A stretch of 18,170 bases of DNA, taken from the NCBI GenBank assembly GCA_002684375.1, contig NYVC01000141.1, forward strand, positions 1 through 18,170. Direction: 5' to 3'. The position numbers were made by a program, and so were the translations under genes. Position 1 is the first letter of the stretch; each line of letters begins with the position of its first letter. The notes beneath the pieces are model-generated. The model did no database searches. It was not told the DNA's origin and was given only the letters and a program-made list of their open reading frames with translations. Origin of the DNA: Marinovum sp. Its GTDB lineage: Bacteria; Pseudomonadota; Alphaproteobacteria; Rhodobacterales; Rhodobacteraceae. Below, in pieces: positions 7,801 through 15,547 of the stretch.

Positions 7801-9429
7801 TTACGGCAGGTTCAGCCGCGGCGACAGGGCCCGCGGGTCGGTAATCAGCTCGATAATCGCTGGCAGATTACTGGTGCGAGCGCGCTCAAAAGCGGCTGGA
7901 AAGTCGTCAGTTTGGCGCACCACCTCGCCATGCCCGCCATAACTTTGGGCGAGGGCTGCAAACTGAGGATTATGCATCACAGTTCCCGAAACCCGGCCGG
8001 GATAATGCTGTTCCTGATGCATGCGAATTGTGCCGTAAATGCCATTATTGGAAATGATCACCACAATATTTGCGCCATATTGCGCTGCCGTCCCAAATTC
8101 CTGCATGGTCATCTGGAAACACCCATCTCCCGCGAAACAAATCACCTCACGATTGCGATGGGTCAGTTTCGCCGCCACGGCCGCCGGCAAACCATACCCC
8201 ATTGACCCGCTGGTGGGCGCAAGCTGGCTCCCATAGGTTTTATAATCGAAATAGCGATGCAGCCAGGCCGCATAATTACCAGCGCCATTGGTCAAAATCG
8301 CTGTCTTGGGCAAAACTTCGTTCACATGGCCAATGATCTGTTCCATTTTGACAGCGCCAACGCTGTGCTGTGGTGCACTCCAGGCACGATAGGCTTGATG
8401 AAAACCTTGCCGCCAGGTGCTATCACACAGCGGGGTGTCAGGTTCCAACTCTGCCAGCGCGCGCACCATATCAATTGGCGAACAGGCAACAGCCTGATCT
8501 GCACGATAAATACGACCCAATTCGGTCGCGTCGGGATAGACATGTATCAGCCGCTGCTGTGGATTTGGGATATCAAAAAGACTATAGCCACTGCTGGTGA
8601 TCTCACCCAAACGGGTGCCCAGCGCCAGAATGACGTCTGCCTGCTTTACTTTAGCCGCCAAGGCCGGGTTGATTCCTATACCGACATCGCCCGCGTAATG
8701 CGAATGCTGGTTATCAAAGTAATCCTGACGCCGAAACGCCGTCCCGACCGGCAGCTCAAATCGGGTGGCAAACCGCGCCAAATCTGCGGCAGCTTGCGCT
8801 GACCACACTCCGCCCCCGACAATCACCAAGGGTTTCTCGGCAGCCTGCAACCGCGCGGCAATCTCAACCGCAGCCACGCCAGATGCCGCGGGCACCGCCC
8901 CGCGAGCTTTTGGCGCGTCACCAACCTCTGACACAGCCGAGAGCATATCTTCGGGTAGCGCCAAAACCACCGGTCCGGGCCGCCCCGACTGGGCGATGTG
9001 AAACGCGCGCGAGACATATTCCACAATCCGGTCCGTACGATCAATCTGCGCCACCCATTTCGCAATGGATCCAAACATCTGCCCGTAATCAATCTCTTGA
9101 AATGCCTCACGGTCCTTCTGATCACTGGCCACTTGGCCAATAAAAAGAATCATCGGCGTGCTATCTTGCGAGGCCACATGTACACCAGCCGAAGCATTCG
9201 TCGCACCGGGCCCCCGGGTCACAAAAGCGATACCCGGCGCGCCGGTCAGTTTACCATGCGCCTCGGCCATCATCGCAACCCCGCCTTCCTGACGGCCGAT
9301 CACTGTGTCAATGCCGCTGTCATATAGCCCATCTAACGCCGCTAGATAGCTCTCGCCAGGTACACAAAATACCCGTTCAACGCCTTGAATTTTTAATTGA
9401 TCAATTAAAATCTGGCCACCGTGACGCAT
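7801..9429 (-). CDS. Acetolactate-synthase-like thiamine diphosphate enzyme
   Basis: This is a 542-residue member of the IlvB/acetohydroxyacid-synthase superfamily. The N-terminal pyrimidine-binding domain carries the catalytic glutamate E48 in GRQEGG and the RGPGATNA loop (72-79). The middle domain (about 190-330) has VIVGGGVW and ALGTRLGE. The C-terminal pyrophosphate-binding domain has the GDG motif at 434-436 closing with NN at 461-462 (AGDGCFQM to ISNNGIYG). FIGQVASDQKDREAFQEIDY (96-115) resembles the acetolactate synthase segment. No regulatory small subunit (ilvH/ilvN) lies next to it, so a housekeeping branched-chain role is doubtful and the true substrate is open. GGAGG five bases before the ATG supports the start. 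Its 3' end faces mcd. Confidence 0.85.
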   Translation of the reverse strand: MRHGGQILIDQLKIQGVERVFCVPGESYLAALDGLYDSGIDTVIGRQEGGVAMMAEAHGKLTGAPGIAFVTRGPGATNASAGVHVASQDSTPMILFIGQVASDQKDREAFQEIDYGQMFGSIAKWVAQIDRTDRIVEYVSRAFHIAQSGRPGPVVLALPEDMLSAVSEVGDAPKARGAVPAASGVAAVEIAARLQAAEKPLVIVGGGVWSAQAAADLARFATRFELPVGTAFRRQDYFDNQHSHYAGDVGIGINPALAAKVKQADVILALGTRLGEITSSGYSLFDIPNPQQRLIHVYPDATELGRIYRADQAVACSPIDMVRALAELEPDTPLCDSTWRQGFHQAYRAWSAPQHSVGAVKMEQIIGHVNEVLPKTAILTNGAGNYAAWLHRYFDYKTYGSQLAPTSGSMGYGLPAAVAAKLTHRNREVICFAGDGCFQMTMQEFGTAAQYGANIVVIISNNGIYGTIRMHQEQHYPGRVSGTVMHNPQFAALAQSYGGHGEVVRQTDDFPAAFERARTSNLPAIIELITDPRALSPRLNLP

Positions 9430-9539
9430 CAGAGCCTCCGTTTAAAGCAATGCCGCAATCCGGCCGTATTGGTCACAAACATCGCATAATACCCGTTACA
9501 ATGCCAAGCTCAAGCGTGAGCCCTGCAAAGGTCTAACTT

Positions 9540-10084
9540 GTGCAACAGACTGTTTATCTTTATGCAATTACCATGTTTAAACAATATGTTTCTTTGCTAT
9601 ATTTTCTCATTTTTGCTGCCTGTAGCGTCACCCAAAATAATATCCAAAACGAACCGGGTAACAGCACTCAGAGCAGCCATATCACCATTTCAAAGGCTGA
9701 TCCAAACACCGCCTATCTGGGCAAGTGGCAGCTTTTAAAATTGGACGGCGCACCCTTTGTCGCGACCCCAGTGCTGCAAAGAAAACAGCCGAATAACCCT
9801 GCTGCAATGTCGCCGGTCGCGGCCTCGGCTTCAATTCAATTCAATTCAGCCCCGATGGTCACTTCCGTGCCACAGCCGGGTGCAACCGATTGTTTGGCCG
9901 CCAAGAGCGGGTGTATCCAGATTTCAAACTTGGCCCCATCGGATCCACCAGAATGGGATGCACCACGTCAGCCGAACAGGTATTTACCAGCGCTTTAGCG
10001 ACAATGACCAAAGCACGACGAGAAGATAAACAGTTGATTTTGTCGAACAATGCGGGACGAGAGATGCTGTTTAGTCGCTATTGA
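9540..10084 (+). pseudogene. META/HslJ-domain lipoprotein, frameshifted at a 5-bp repeat
   Basis: The first frame (9540-9998) starts with a signal peptide and lipobox-like FAAC (Cys28, or Cys17 if translation begins at ATG 9573). It continues with GKWQLLKLDGAPF, typical of an HslJ/META domain entry, up to ASIQF. It then runs into unrelated residues and stops at 9996-9998. The rest of the domain is in another frame: FSPDGHFRATAGCNRLFG, then GPIGSTRMGCTTSAEQVF, ending in MLFSRY with TGA at 10082-10084. GCN and STRMGC are META-family landmarks. The switch falls in the TTCAA repeat at 9830-9849; removing one 5-base unit restores a continuous protein of 179 residues (168 from the ATG). GTG at 9540 has AAAGG eight bases upstream, while the ATG at 9573 has no ribosome site. 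META/HslJ proteins are outer-membrane or periplasmic stress lipoproteins. It may be phase-variable, newly broken or a sequencing error. The 3' end overlaps recO by 14 bases. Confidence 0.8.
9830..9849 (+). repeat. Pentanucleotide tandem repeat (TTCAA)3-TTCAG
   Basis: Three TTCAA units (9830-9844) are followed by TTCAG. The tract lies inside the META-lipoprotein gene exactly where its reading frame changes. Since the unit is not a multiple of three, gain or loss by slippage switches the downstream frame. Confidence 0.85.
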
Positions 10085-10805
10085 TACGCCGAGACAACTG
10101 GTTGAGAAACCGCGCCCGCGCCCCGGGTACCGGTTTGTGAAGCATGTCTTCGGCCAAATGATGATGCAGGAAATGCCCGGTTGTATCCAACGCCAGCGCC
10201 ACCTCTGCATCCGTTGCATCGCCGCGCCCCAACATACACGGTGGCAGCGGCAGCAAACGGCTGGCCCAATCTCCTGCCCCAACCTTTGATACCGCACGGC
10301 CACTGCGCGGTGATACATAGACCAAGTCATGATCCGACCCGGTGGCGGCACACGCGCTGAGATCCAGCCCAAAACCCAAAGAGTCGAGCAATTGCATTTC
10401 CCAGTGTAGATAGGCCAAGGGCCAGAGATCCGATTGGCCAAGTAAATCCAGCAATTGTGCGCTGCGGTGATAGAGCGTTCGATGCGTTTCACGCTCGGCC
10501 AAACAAAACGACAGCAAGGCAGTGACCGCGTTCAGCCCAGCCAGTGCCAACCGGTCAGACATCGATTGTGCCGCCCGACTTCGGACAGGTTCAACCGTGA
10601 AGCTGCCCATATGATCCTCTAGGCGCGCCCGCCAAGCAAGATCCAGCTGGGCTCCGGGTTGTAAAATAGGGGCGAGTTTGCGCCCAGAGCCACCGCGCAC
10701 CACACCGAGATGGCGGCCATATTCAGGCGTAAATACTTCTATGATCGCCGCACTTTCCCCATGCGGCCGCGCGCTGAGCAAAACACCTTGATCGCGCCAC
10801 TCCAT
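10071..10805 (-). CDS. recO: DNA repair protein RecO
   Basis: This 244-residue protein acts with RecF and RecR to load RecA on SSB-coated gaps and to anneal strands. The N-terminal OB-fold covers about residues 1-78, opening with [18 protein letters not shown] and with GVVRGG at about 34-39. The helical domain follows, with [36 protein letters not shown] is typical of the alphaproteobacterial C-terminal part. The zinc-binding cysteine set of some RecO proteins is not complete. The ATG lies eight bases after the DUF1491 stop, with the G-rich stretch AGGGGCGGGG just ahead, so coupling is likely. It is the last gene of the long minus-strand cluster, and its last 14 bases overlap the end of the plus-strand lipoprotein gene. 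Confidence 0.92.
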   Translation of the reverse strand: MEWRDQGVLLSARPHGESAAIIEVFTPEYGRHLGVVRGGSGRKLAPILQPGAQLDLAWRARLEDHMGSFTVEPVRSRAAQSMSDRLALAGLNAVTALLSFCLAERETHRTLYHRSAQLLDLLGQSDLWPLAYLHWEMQLLDSLGFGLDLSACAATGSDHDLVYVSPRSGRAVSKVGAGDWASRLLPLPPCMLGRGDATDAEVALALDTTGHFLHHHLAEDMLHKPVPGARARFLNQLSRRINSD

Positions 10806-10813
10806 CCCCGCCC

Positions 10814-11146
10814 CTAATCTGCCAGTCCTGGCTCATCCAGCAAATGCCGACCGCTCCGGTCTTCAACCTCGATCACCCAAAGATCGGGATCAAACCCGCG
10901 TTGTCTGGCAACGGCCATGTCGACCTCAGTCTCAGCGCCGGAGGCAAAATCAACCCATTTACGCGCGCCGCTACTCATATCAAACGATCGTTGGTAGGCC
11001 ACTGCTTGGCCGTCCAGAGTGTTCAGCTTGATCACCACCGCCCCTGCCGTACGATCTCCTTTCGCCACAACAAATGCTGGAATTTCCACCATGCGCAAAC
11101 GGTTTAAATAGGCATGGACCCAAAACTCGGCAGTCAGGCGCGCCAT
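10814..11146 (-). CDS. DUF1491 family protein
   Basis: This is a small 110-residue alphaproteobacterial protein of unknown function. It opens with [18 protein letters not shown] and contains a strand-rich middle ([12 protein letters not shown], then AYQRSF) and the family-type segment [23 protein letters not shown] near the C terminus. The ATG at 11146 has GGTGAT upstream; a GTG directly before it (11149) is an alternative. It is fixed between era (30-base gap) and recO (8-base gap), an order common in Rhodobacterales. That points to co-expression with ribosome maturation and repair genes but does not reveal its role. Confidence 0.85.
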   Translation of the reverse strand: MARLTAEFWVHAYLNRLRMVEIPAFVVAKGDRTAGAVVIKLNTLDGQAVAYQRSFDMSSGARKWVDFASGAETEVDMAVARQRGFDPDLWVIEVEDRSGRHLLDEPGLAD

Positions 11147-11176
11147 CACAGATCACCGTCAGAACAGCCTGTTATC

Positions 11177-12082
11177 TCAGCCATTTCCATCCTTGAAATC
11201 CAGACCCATCTCGGTATAACGTGCCGCCTCATCAAGCCATTTTTCGCGAACTTTGACCTTGCAAAACAAATGAACACGTCGGCCCATGAATTCCTCAAGT
11301 TCCTCGCGTGCTGCTTTAGAAATCGCCTTGATGGTTTCACCACCATTGCCCAGCACGATACCTTTGTGACCGTCGCGCACCACATAAATAATCTGATCAA
11401 TGCGGGCAGAACCGTCTTTACGCTCCTGCCAGTTCTCAGTCTCGACTGTCATTTGATAGGGCAGCTCTTGGTGCAACCGCAGGGTCAATTTCTCGCGTGT
11501 CATTTCGGCAGCAATCATCCGCAACGGCAGATCGGCAATCTGGTCTTCAGGATAGAGCCATGGTCCCTCGGGCAGACCCCCGGCCAGCCAGCTGCGTAAC
11601 ATAGGCACACCGTGGCCCTTTTCCGCTGACACCATAAAAGTCTCAACAAACGGGAACCGAGCATTCAGGGTTTGGCTCAGACCGAGTAATGTCTCAGATT
11701 TGACCCGATCAATCTTGTTGATCGCCAGTGCAATTGTCCGCCCTTGCGACATCTCGGTGAGCGTCTCAAGGATTTTCTCTACCCCCTCAGTCAGGCCACG
11801 ATTGGCCTCAACCAGCAACACGATCATATCCGCGTCCAGCGCACCACCCCAAGCGGCGGCCACCATCGCGCGGTCAAGCCGTCGGCGGGGTTTAAACAGA
11901 CCCGGAGTATCGACAAAAACAATCTGGGTCTCGCCGTCAATCGCCACACCGCGGATGCGGGCGCGGGTGGTTTGCACTTTGTGGGTTACAATAGACACCT
12001 TGGCGCCAACCATCTGGTTCAGCAATGTGGACTTGCCGGCGTTAGGCTCCCCGATTAATGCAACAAACCCTGCCCGTGTCAT
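11177..12082 (-). CDS. era: GTPase Era
   Basis: This 301-residue GTPase binds the 3' end of 16S rRNA and is needed for 30S maturation. G1 is GEPNAGKST (11-19), G3 is DTPG (58-61), G4 is NKID (122-125) and G5 is SAEKG (152-156). The C-terminal KH domain shows [13 protein letters not shown] (242-254), with GNGG as its GxxG loop, followed by the [16 protein letters not shown] strand. The ATG overlaps the rnc stop by four bases (ATGA), so translation is coupled. Pairing with rnc and lepB is one of the most conserved bacterial gene orders. Confidence 0.97.
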   Translation of the reverse strand: MTRAGFVALIGEPNAGKSTLLNQMVGAKVSIVTHKVQTTRARIRGVAIDGETQIVFVDTPGLFKPRRRLDRAMVAAAWGGALDADMIVLLVEANRGLTEGVEKILETLTEMSQGRTIALAINKIDRVKSETLLGLSQTLNARFPFVETFMVSAEKGHGVPMLRSWLAGGLPEGPWLYPEDQIADLPLRMIAAEMTREKLTLRLHQELPYQMTVETENWQERKDGSARIDQIIYVVRDGHKGIVLGNGGETIKAISKAAREELEEFMGRRVHLFCKVKVREKWLDEAARYTEMGLDFKDGNG

Positions 12083-12762
12083 GTGGCCTCCAATTTTGCC
12101 AAAAGCTGCATGGCCGCATTTTGTTCGGCCTGACGTTTTGATCCTGCAGTCGCATCTTGAGTGGCACCGTTTTCAAGCTGCGCCGAAATTGTAAACATCG
12201 GTGCATGATCGGGACCGGAGCGGCCCACCACAACATAGAGCGGCGGTGGAAAACCACGAGCCTGCGCCCATTCCTGCAAAGCAGTTTTCGCGTCACGTGC
12301 ATCCTCTTCGACAGACGCAATATGATTGGACCAGATGCGCAAAACAAGCATTTTTGCCGCAGCAAACCCCCCATCAAGGTACACCGCAGCAATTACCGCC
12401 TCCAGTGCATCGCCAAGCAGCGCCTGCTTGCGCCGTCCGCCCGACATCATTTCGGACCGTCCAAGTTTCAAAACCTTACCCAAGTCCAGAGAGATCGCAA
12501 TCTCAGCACAGGTCTCTTTGCGCACCAAGGCATTAAAACGCGGTGCCAGCTTGCCTTCGCTTGCGGAGGTATCCTCTTCAAGCAGAGCCTCGGCCATCAC
12601 CAGCCCCAGCACCCGGTCCCCCAAAAACTCCAACCGCTGGTTATCCGAGCGCGTCGCAGACGAGATCGAGGCGTGCGTGACCGCCTCACTCAGCAATTCT
12701 GGCCGTTTAAAATCATAGCCCAGCCGGCTTTGAAAAACCGCAAGATCTCCAGACAGTTTCAA
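12079..12762 (-). CDS. rnc: Ribonuclease III
   Basis: This 227-residue double-strand-specific endonuclease matures rRNA and regulates mRNA. The catalytic domain has the signature [13 protein letters not shown] (41-53) with acidic residues E45 and D49, and [16 protein letters not shown] (117-132) with D118 and E121. The double-stranded RNA-binding domain spans about 157-225 and ends with [15 protein letters not shown]. The start is a TTG (12762-12760) that overlaps the lepB TGA stop by four bases (TTGA). No ATG exists in frame before residue 56, so the TTG is required to keep the catalytic domain. AAGAG inside the lepB end may serve as ribosome site. Confidence 0.95.
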   Translation of the reverse strand: MKLSGDLAVFQSRLGYDFKRPELLSEAVTHASISSATRSDNQRLEFLGDRVLGLVMAEALLEEDTSASEGKLAPRFNALVRKETCAEIAISLDLGKVLKLGRSEMMSGGRRKQALLGDALEAVIAAVYLDGGFAAAKMLVLRIWSNHIASVEEDARDAKTALQEWAQARGFPPPLYVVVGRSGPDHAPMFTISAQLENGATQDATAGSKRQAEQNAAMQLLAKLEAT

Positions 12763-13595
12763 ATGACGCTCTTAAAGAAACGATCGCTGCGCCAGGTCCA
12801 GAAAAACAACATTGAGCGACCGGCCGACGAAAACAAAATGCGATCCGCGCGCCCAATCAGATTTTCAAACGGCACAAACCCGACGCCACCGGCTTGCTGG
12901 CGGCGTCGACTGTCGGTCGAGTTATCGCGATTGTCTCCCATAAAAAAGTAATGTCCCGCGGGCACGGTAAAGGCCGGAGTGTTATCTGTTGATTGTGTTC
13001 CGATATTCAGAATCGAGTGTGCAACACCATTTGGCAGCGTTTCGATTTGACGCGATTTCTGGCAAATGCCGCCGTTGCCAGCCGGCACATTTTCACAGCG
13101 CGGCAGAGATCGCAATGGGCCTTGTGGCGCGTATGTTTCCTCAAAGGCCGCGACGTCTTCCAACGCCACCGGAGCGTCATTAATATAAAGCACGCCGTCT
13201 TTAACCTGCACCCGATCCCCAGGCAGCCCGGTCAGGCGTTTGATATAATCGCGCCCCGATGCCGGATGGCGAAACACCACAACATCCCCACGCTCAGGCA
13301 GGCCAGCCCACAGGCGTTTATTGTCATCGCGCAGCAGCCCGCACACATCTTTGGCGTCGATATTGAGCCCCACAGCCGGTATGATAATGCTCGGACAAGA
13401 GGCGTAAGAATACCCATAGGCCATTTTGTTCACAAACAGAAAGTCACCAATCAGCAGCGTGTCTTTCATTGAACCCGACGGGATCCAGAACGGTTGAAAA
13501 AACAGCGTTCGAAAAATACCTGCGATAAGCAGCGCATAGACAACCGTCTTGATCGTTTCAACGATACCGTTCGATTCTTCCGATGTCTGCGCCAT
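12759..13595 (-). CDS. lepB: Signal peptidase I
   Basis: This 278-residue inner-membrane serine/lysine protease cleaves signal peptides of exported proteins. One N-terminal membrane segment (about 11-33) is followed by the catalytic serine S42 in [10 protein letters not shown]. The general-base lysine is K119 in [12 protein letters not shown]. The conserved [11 protein letters not shown] box is near the C terminus. An insert with several cysteines lies between the boxes, as in other roseobacters. I choose [10 protein letters not shown] because AAAAGGA precedes it; 49 more codons are open upstream but lie in the acpS-lepB gap and acpS end and do not look coding. It may help process the exported lipoprotein-type and membrane proteins of the cell in general; the nearby genes are housekeeping. 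Confidence 0.95.
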   Translation of the reverse strand: MAQTSEESNGIVETIKTVVYALLIAGIFRTLFFQPFWIPSGSMKDTLLIGDFLFVNKMAYGYSYASCPSIIIPAVGLNIDAKDVCGLLRDDNKRLWAGLPERGDVVVFRHPASGRDYIKRLTGLPGDRVQVKDGVLYINDAPVALEDVAAFEETYAPQGPLRSLPRCENVPAGNGGICQKSRQIETLPNGVAHSILNIGTQSTDNTPAFTVPAGHYFFMGDNRDNSTDSRRRQQAGGVGFVPFENLIGRADRILFSSAGRSMLFFWTWRSDRFFKSVI

Positions 13596-13625
13596 GCATT
13601 TTCCTTTTGTTATGCTTACGGTCTC

Positions 13626-13654
13626 TACATGGAACGCTGGTGTTAGGGTGTCAA
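13626..13654 (-). promoter_or_regulatory. Candidate internal promoter before lepB
   Basis: On the minus strand TTGACA (13654-13649) is a perfect -35 match, and CATGTA (13631-13626) follows after 17 bases as a weak -10. It sits in the 70-base gap between acpS and lepB and would start transcription a few tens of bases before lepB. It would let lepB-rnc-era be expressed apart from the upstream genes. Confidence 0.4.
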
Positions 13655-13665
13655 GCCAAGTGACA

Positions 13666-14088
13666 TTAAGGCCCGGGTGACGGGTCCAACCCCTCGGGTC
13701 GTGCCTCAATAACCACAAAGGCTTGTGCCCAGGGATGATCATCGGTCAGGCTGACATGCACATGCGCCACATGCCCCTGCGGCGTCATCTGATCCAGCCT
13801 TGTTTTGGCCCAACCCGTCAACTGCATTTGCGGCTGTCCTGTCTTGAGATTACAGACCGACATATCCTTCCAAGCAATCCCCATCCGCAAGCCGGTACCA
13901 AGCGCTTTGGAGCAGGCTTCTTTCGCCGCCCAGCGCTTGGCATAGGTGCCTGCCTCATCTTTGCGTCTGCTGGCCTTGCGTTGTTCCCCTTCGGTAAAGA
14001 CACGATTGCGAAACCGGTCACCGAACCGCTCAAGTGTGGCGGCTATACGGTCAATATTCGCCAGATCCGTTCCGATCCCCAAAATCAT
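13666..14088 (-). CDS. acpS: Holo-[acyl-carrier-protein] synthase
   Basis: This 140-residue phosphopantetheinyl transferase moves 4'-phosphopantetheine from CoA to apo-ACP for fatty acid synthesis. The N-terminal [12 protein letters not shown] holds the Mg-binding D8, and [16 protein letters not shown] (51-66) holds the metal-binding E57. [20 protein letters not shown] is the usual final strand pair. The start MILGIG fits the family and lies one base after the pdxJ stop, so the two are translationally coupled. A six-codon upstream extension would overlap pdxJ and is unlikely. The pdxJ-acpS pair is common in proteobacteria. Confidence 0.95.
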   Translation of the reverse strand: MILGIGTDLANIDRIAATLERFGDRFRNRVFTEGEQRKASRRKDEAGTYAKRWAAKEACSKALGTGLRMGIAWKDMSVCNLKTGQPQMQLTGWAKTRLDQMTPQGHVAHVHVSLTDDHPWAQAFVVIEARPEGLDPSPGP

Positions 14089-14089
14089 C

Positions 14090-14830
14090 TCATGCGCGCG
14101 CTTCATCCATCAAGCGTCGCATCTCTGCAATCGCTGGAGTCAGGCCCCTGAAAATTGCCTCGCCAATGATAAAATGGCCAATATTCAGCTCGATCACCTC
14201 CGGCAATTGCGCAATTGGGGATACTGTATCATACGTCAGCCCATGCCCGGCATGGACCTCCAAACCCAAAGAGTGTGCAAGTGACGACATCTCAGTTAGC
14301 TTTTGCAATTCGCTGTCGCGGGCGGCAATATTGCCCTCGGCGTGAAAATCACAATAGGCGCCGGTATGTAACTCAATCACCTGCGCACCGATACGGTGTG
14401 CGGCCTCGATCTGGCGTTGGTCAGCGGCGATGAAAATTGACACCCGGCTCCCAGCATCGCGCAACGGCGCAATAAAATGGGCAATTCGGTTTTCTTCGCG
14501 CGCCACTTCCAATCCCCCTTCGGTGGTACGCTCCTCACGCTTTTCAGGCACGATACAGACCGCATGAGGTTTGTGACGCAGCGCAATCGCCTGCATCTCC
14601 GGCGTTGCCGCCATCTCGAAATTCAGCGGAACGGTCAGAACTTCCATCAGGCCATCAATATCAGCATCTGATATATGCCGCCGATCCTCACGCAGATGGG
14701 CTGTGATACCATCCGCCCCCGCCTCTTCGGATAATTTTGCCGCCCGCAACGGATCTGGATATGCGCCACCGCGCGCATTACGCACGGTTGCGACATGATC
14801 GATATTCACCCCAAGTCGTAATCTTGTCAT
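14090..14830 (-). CDS. pdxJ: Pyridoxine 5'-phosphate synthase
   Basis: This 246-residue TIM-barrel enzyme condenses 1-deoxyxylulose 5-phosphate with aminoacetone 3-phosphate to pyridoxine 5'-phosphate, the last ring-forming step of vitamin B6 synthesis. Landmarks are [16 protein letters not shown] (7-22), the active-site residues H45 (TAHLRED), E72 (NFEM) and H193 (EVHAGHGL), and the phosphate-binding [10 protein letters not shown] (216-225). The ATG at 14830 has GAGGAGAG just upstream; a TTG at 14845 is rejected because it lies in that ribosome site. It is followed at once by acpS. Confidence 0.96.
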   Translation of the reverse strand: MTRLRLGVNIDHVATVRNARGGAYPDPLRAAKLSEEAGADGITAHLREDRRHISDADIDGLMEVLTVPLNFEMAATPEMQAIALRHKPHAVCIVPEKREERTTEGGLEVAREENRIAHFIAPLRDAGSRVSIFIAADQRQIEAAHRIGAQVIELHTGAYCDFHAEGNIAARDSELQKLTEMSSLAHSLGLEVHAGHGLTYDTVSPIAQLPEVIELNIGHFIIGEAIFRGLTPAIAEMRRLMDEARA

Positions 14831-14878
14831 ACTCACTCTCCTCAAAATCCGATATCACCCGTGAATTTCATACTGCTT

Positions 14879-15523
14879 TCACGGTCTGTCAGCCTTGCGC
14901 GTGGCTTTATGTTTGATCGCCGCCAATTTCGCAATCAGCGCACCTTTGCGCCGGTTTTGATAGGCCCGTACCAAGGGTATGCAAAGATAGTAGCAGACGG
15001 TTGCTGCAATCATACCCGGCACTATACCGCCCACGAGATAGGGAAAAAATACCTCGTGATAGAAAACAACAATATTTGACCAATCGACCGGCTCTCCGCG
15101 GAGCACCGCAATGGAATTATCCCTTAGGTCTTTGCCCGCATCCAGAAATTTACCAATAAAGGAACGCCGTGTCTCACTTTGTAATTGGGTCCCAAGCAGG
15201 AAATGCCCGGTCTGCATTGAGACCAACCCAATCGGAATATAGGTCAGCGGATTGCCAAAAAATGTTCCCAAAAGCGCCGCCAAAATATTACCCTGAAACA
15301 CTCGAGCAATTAAAATAGCAATGAAAAAATGAAAGCCGTACAGCGGGGTAAAGGTGGTAAACACACCAGCCCAAATCCCCCGTGCAACCTTTTCTGGTGG
15401 ATCGGGCAACCGTTTCAAGCGAACTTTGATATACTGAAACGCCCGGCTCCATCCACCTTTGGGATAGAGCACGTCGACGACCACTTTCCAGGCCGGTCGT
15501 TTATCACGGCGTTTGAACACCAA
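14879..15523 (-). CDS. DUF2062 family membrane protein
   Basis: This is a 214-residue inner-membrane protein of the DUF2062 family, function unknown. A basic N terminus (KRRDKR) leads to KVARGIWAGVFTTFTPLYGFHFFIA and LAALLGTFFGNPLTYIP, the family core with two membrane segments. A third hydrophobic stretch, PYLVGGIVPGMIAATVCYYLC, comes late, and the tail is lysine-rich. No in-frame ATG is present. TTG at 15523 lies seven bases after AGAGGA and is the best start; GTG at 15520 is a close alternative. It lies between rsh (24-base gap) and pdxJ (48-base gap), a typical Rhodobacterales order. Confidence 0.87.
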   Translation of the reverse strand: MVFKRRDKRPAWKVVVDVLYPKGGWSRAFQYIKVRLKRLPDPPEKVARGIWAGVFTTFTPLYGFHFFIAILIARVFQGNILAALLGTFFGNPLTYIPIGLVSMQTGHFLLGTQLQSETRRSFIGKFLDAGKDLRDNSIAVLRGEPVDWSNIVVFYHEVFFPYLVGGIVPGMIAATVCYYLCIPLVRAYQNRRKGALIAKLAAIKHKATRKADRP

Positions 15524-15547
15524 GGCACATTCCTCTAGTTGCCCTTG

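Noticed and set aside
9538..9566. TTGTGC-N17-TATGCA as promoter of the lipoprotein gene
   Set aside because: It would put the transcript start at the ATG at 9573 and delete the ribosome site at 9527-9531; the matches are weak.
12157..12951. 264-codon plus-strand frame across rnc and lepB
   Set aside because: It crosses two conserved genes on the other strand and shows no domain.
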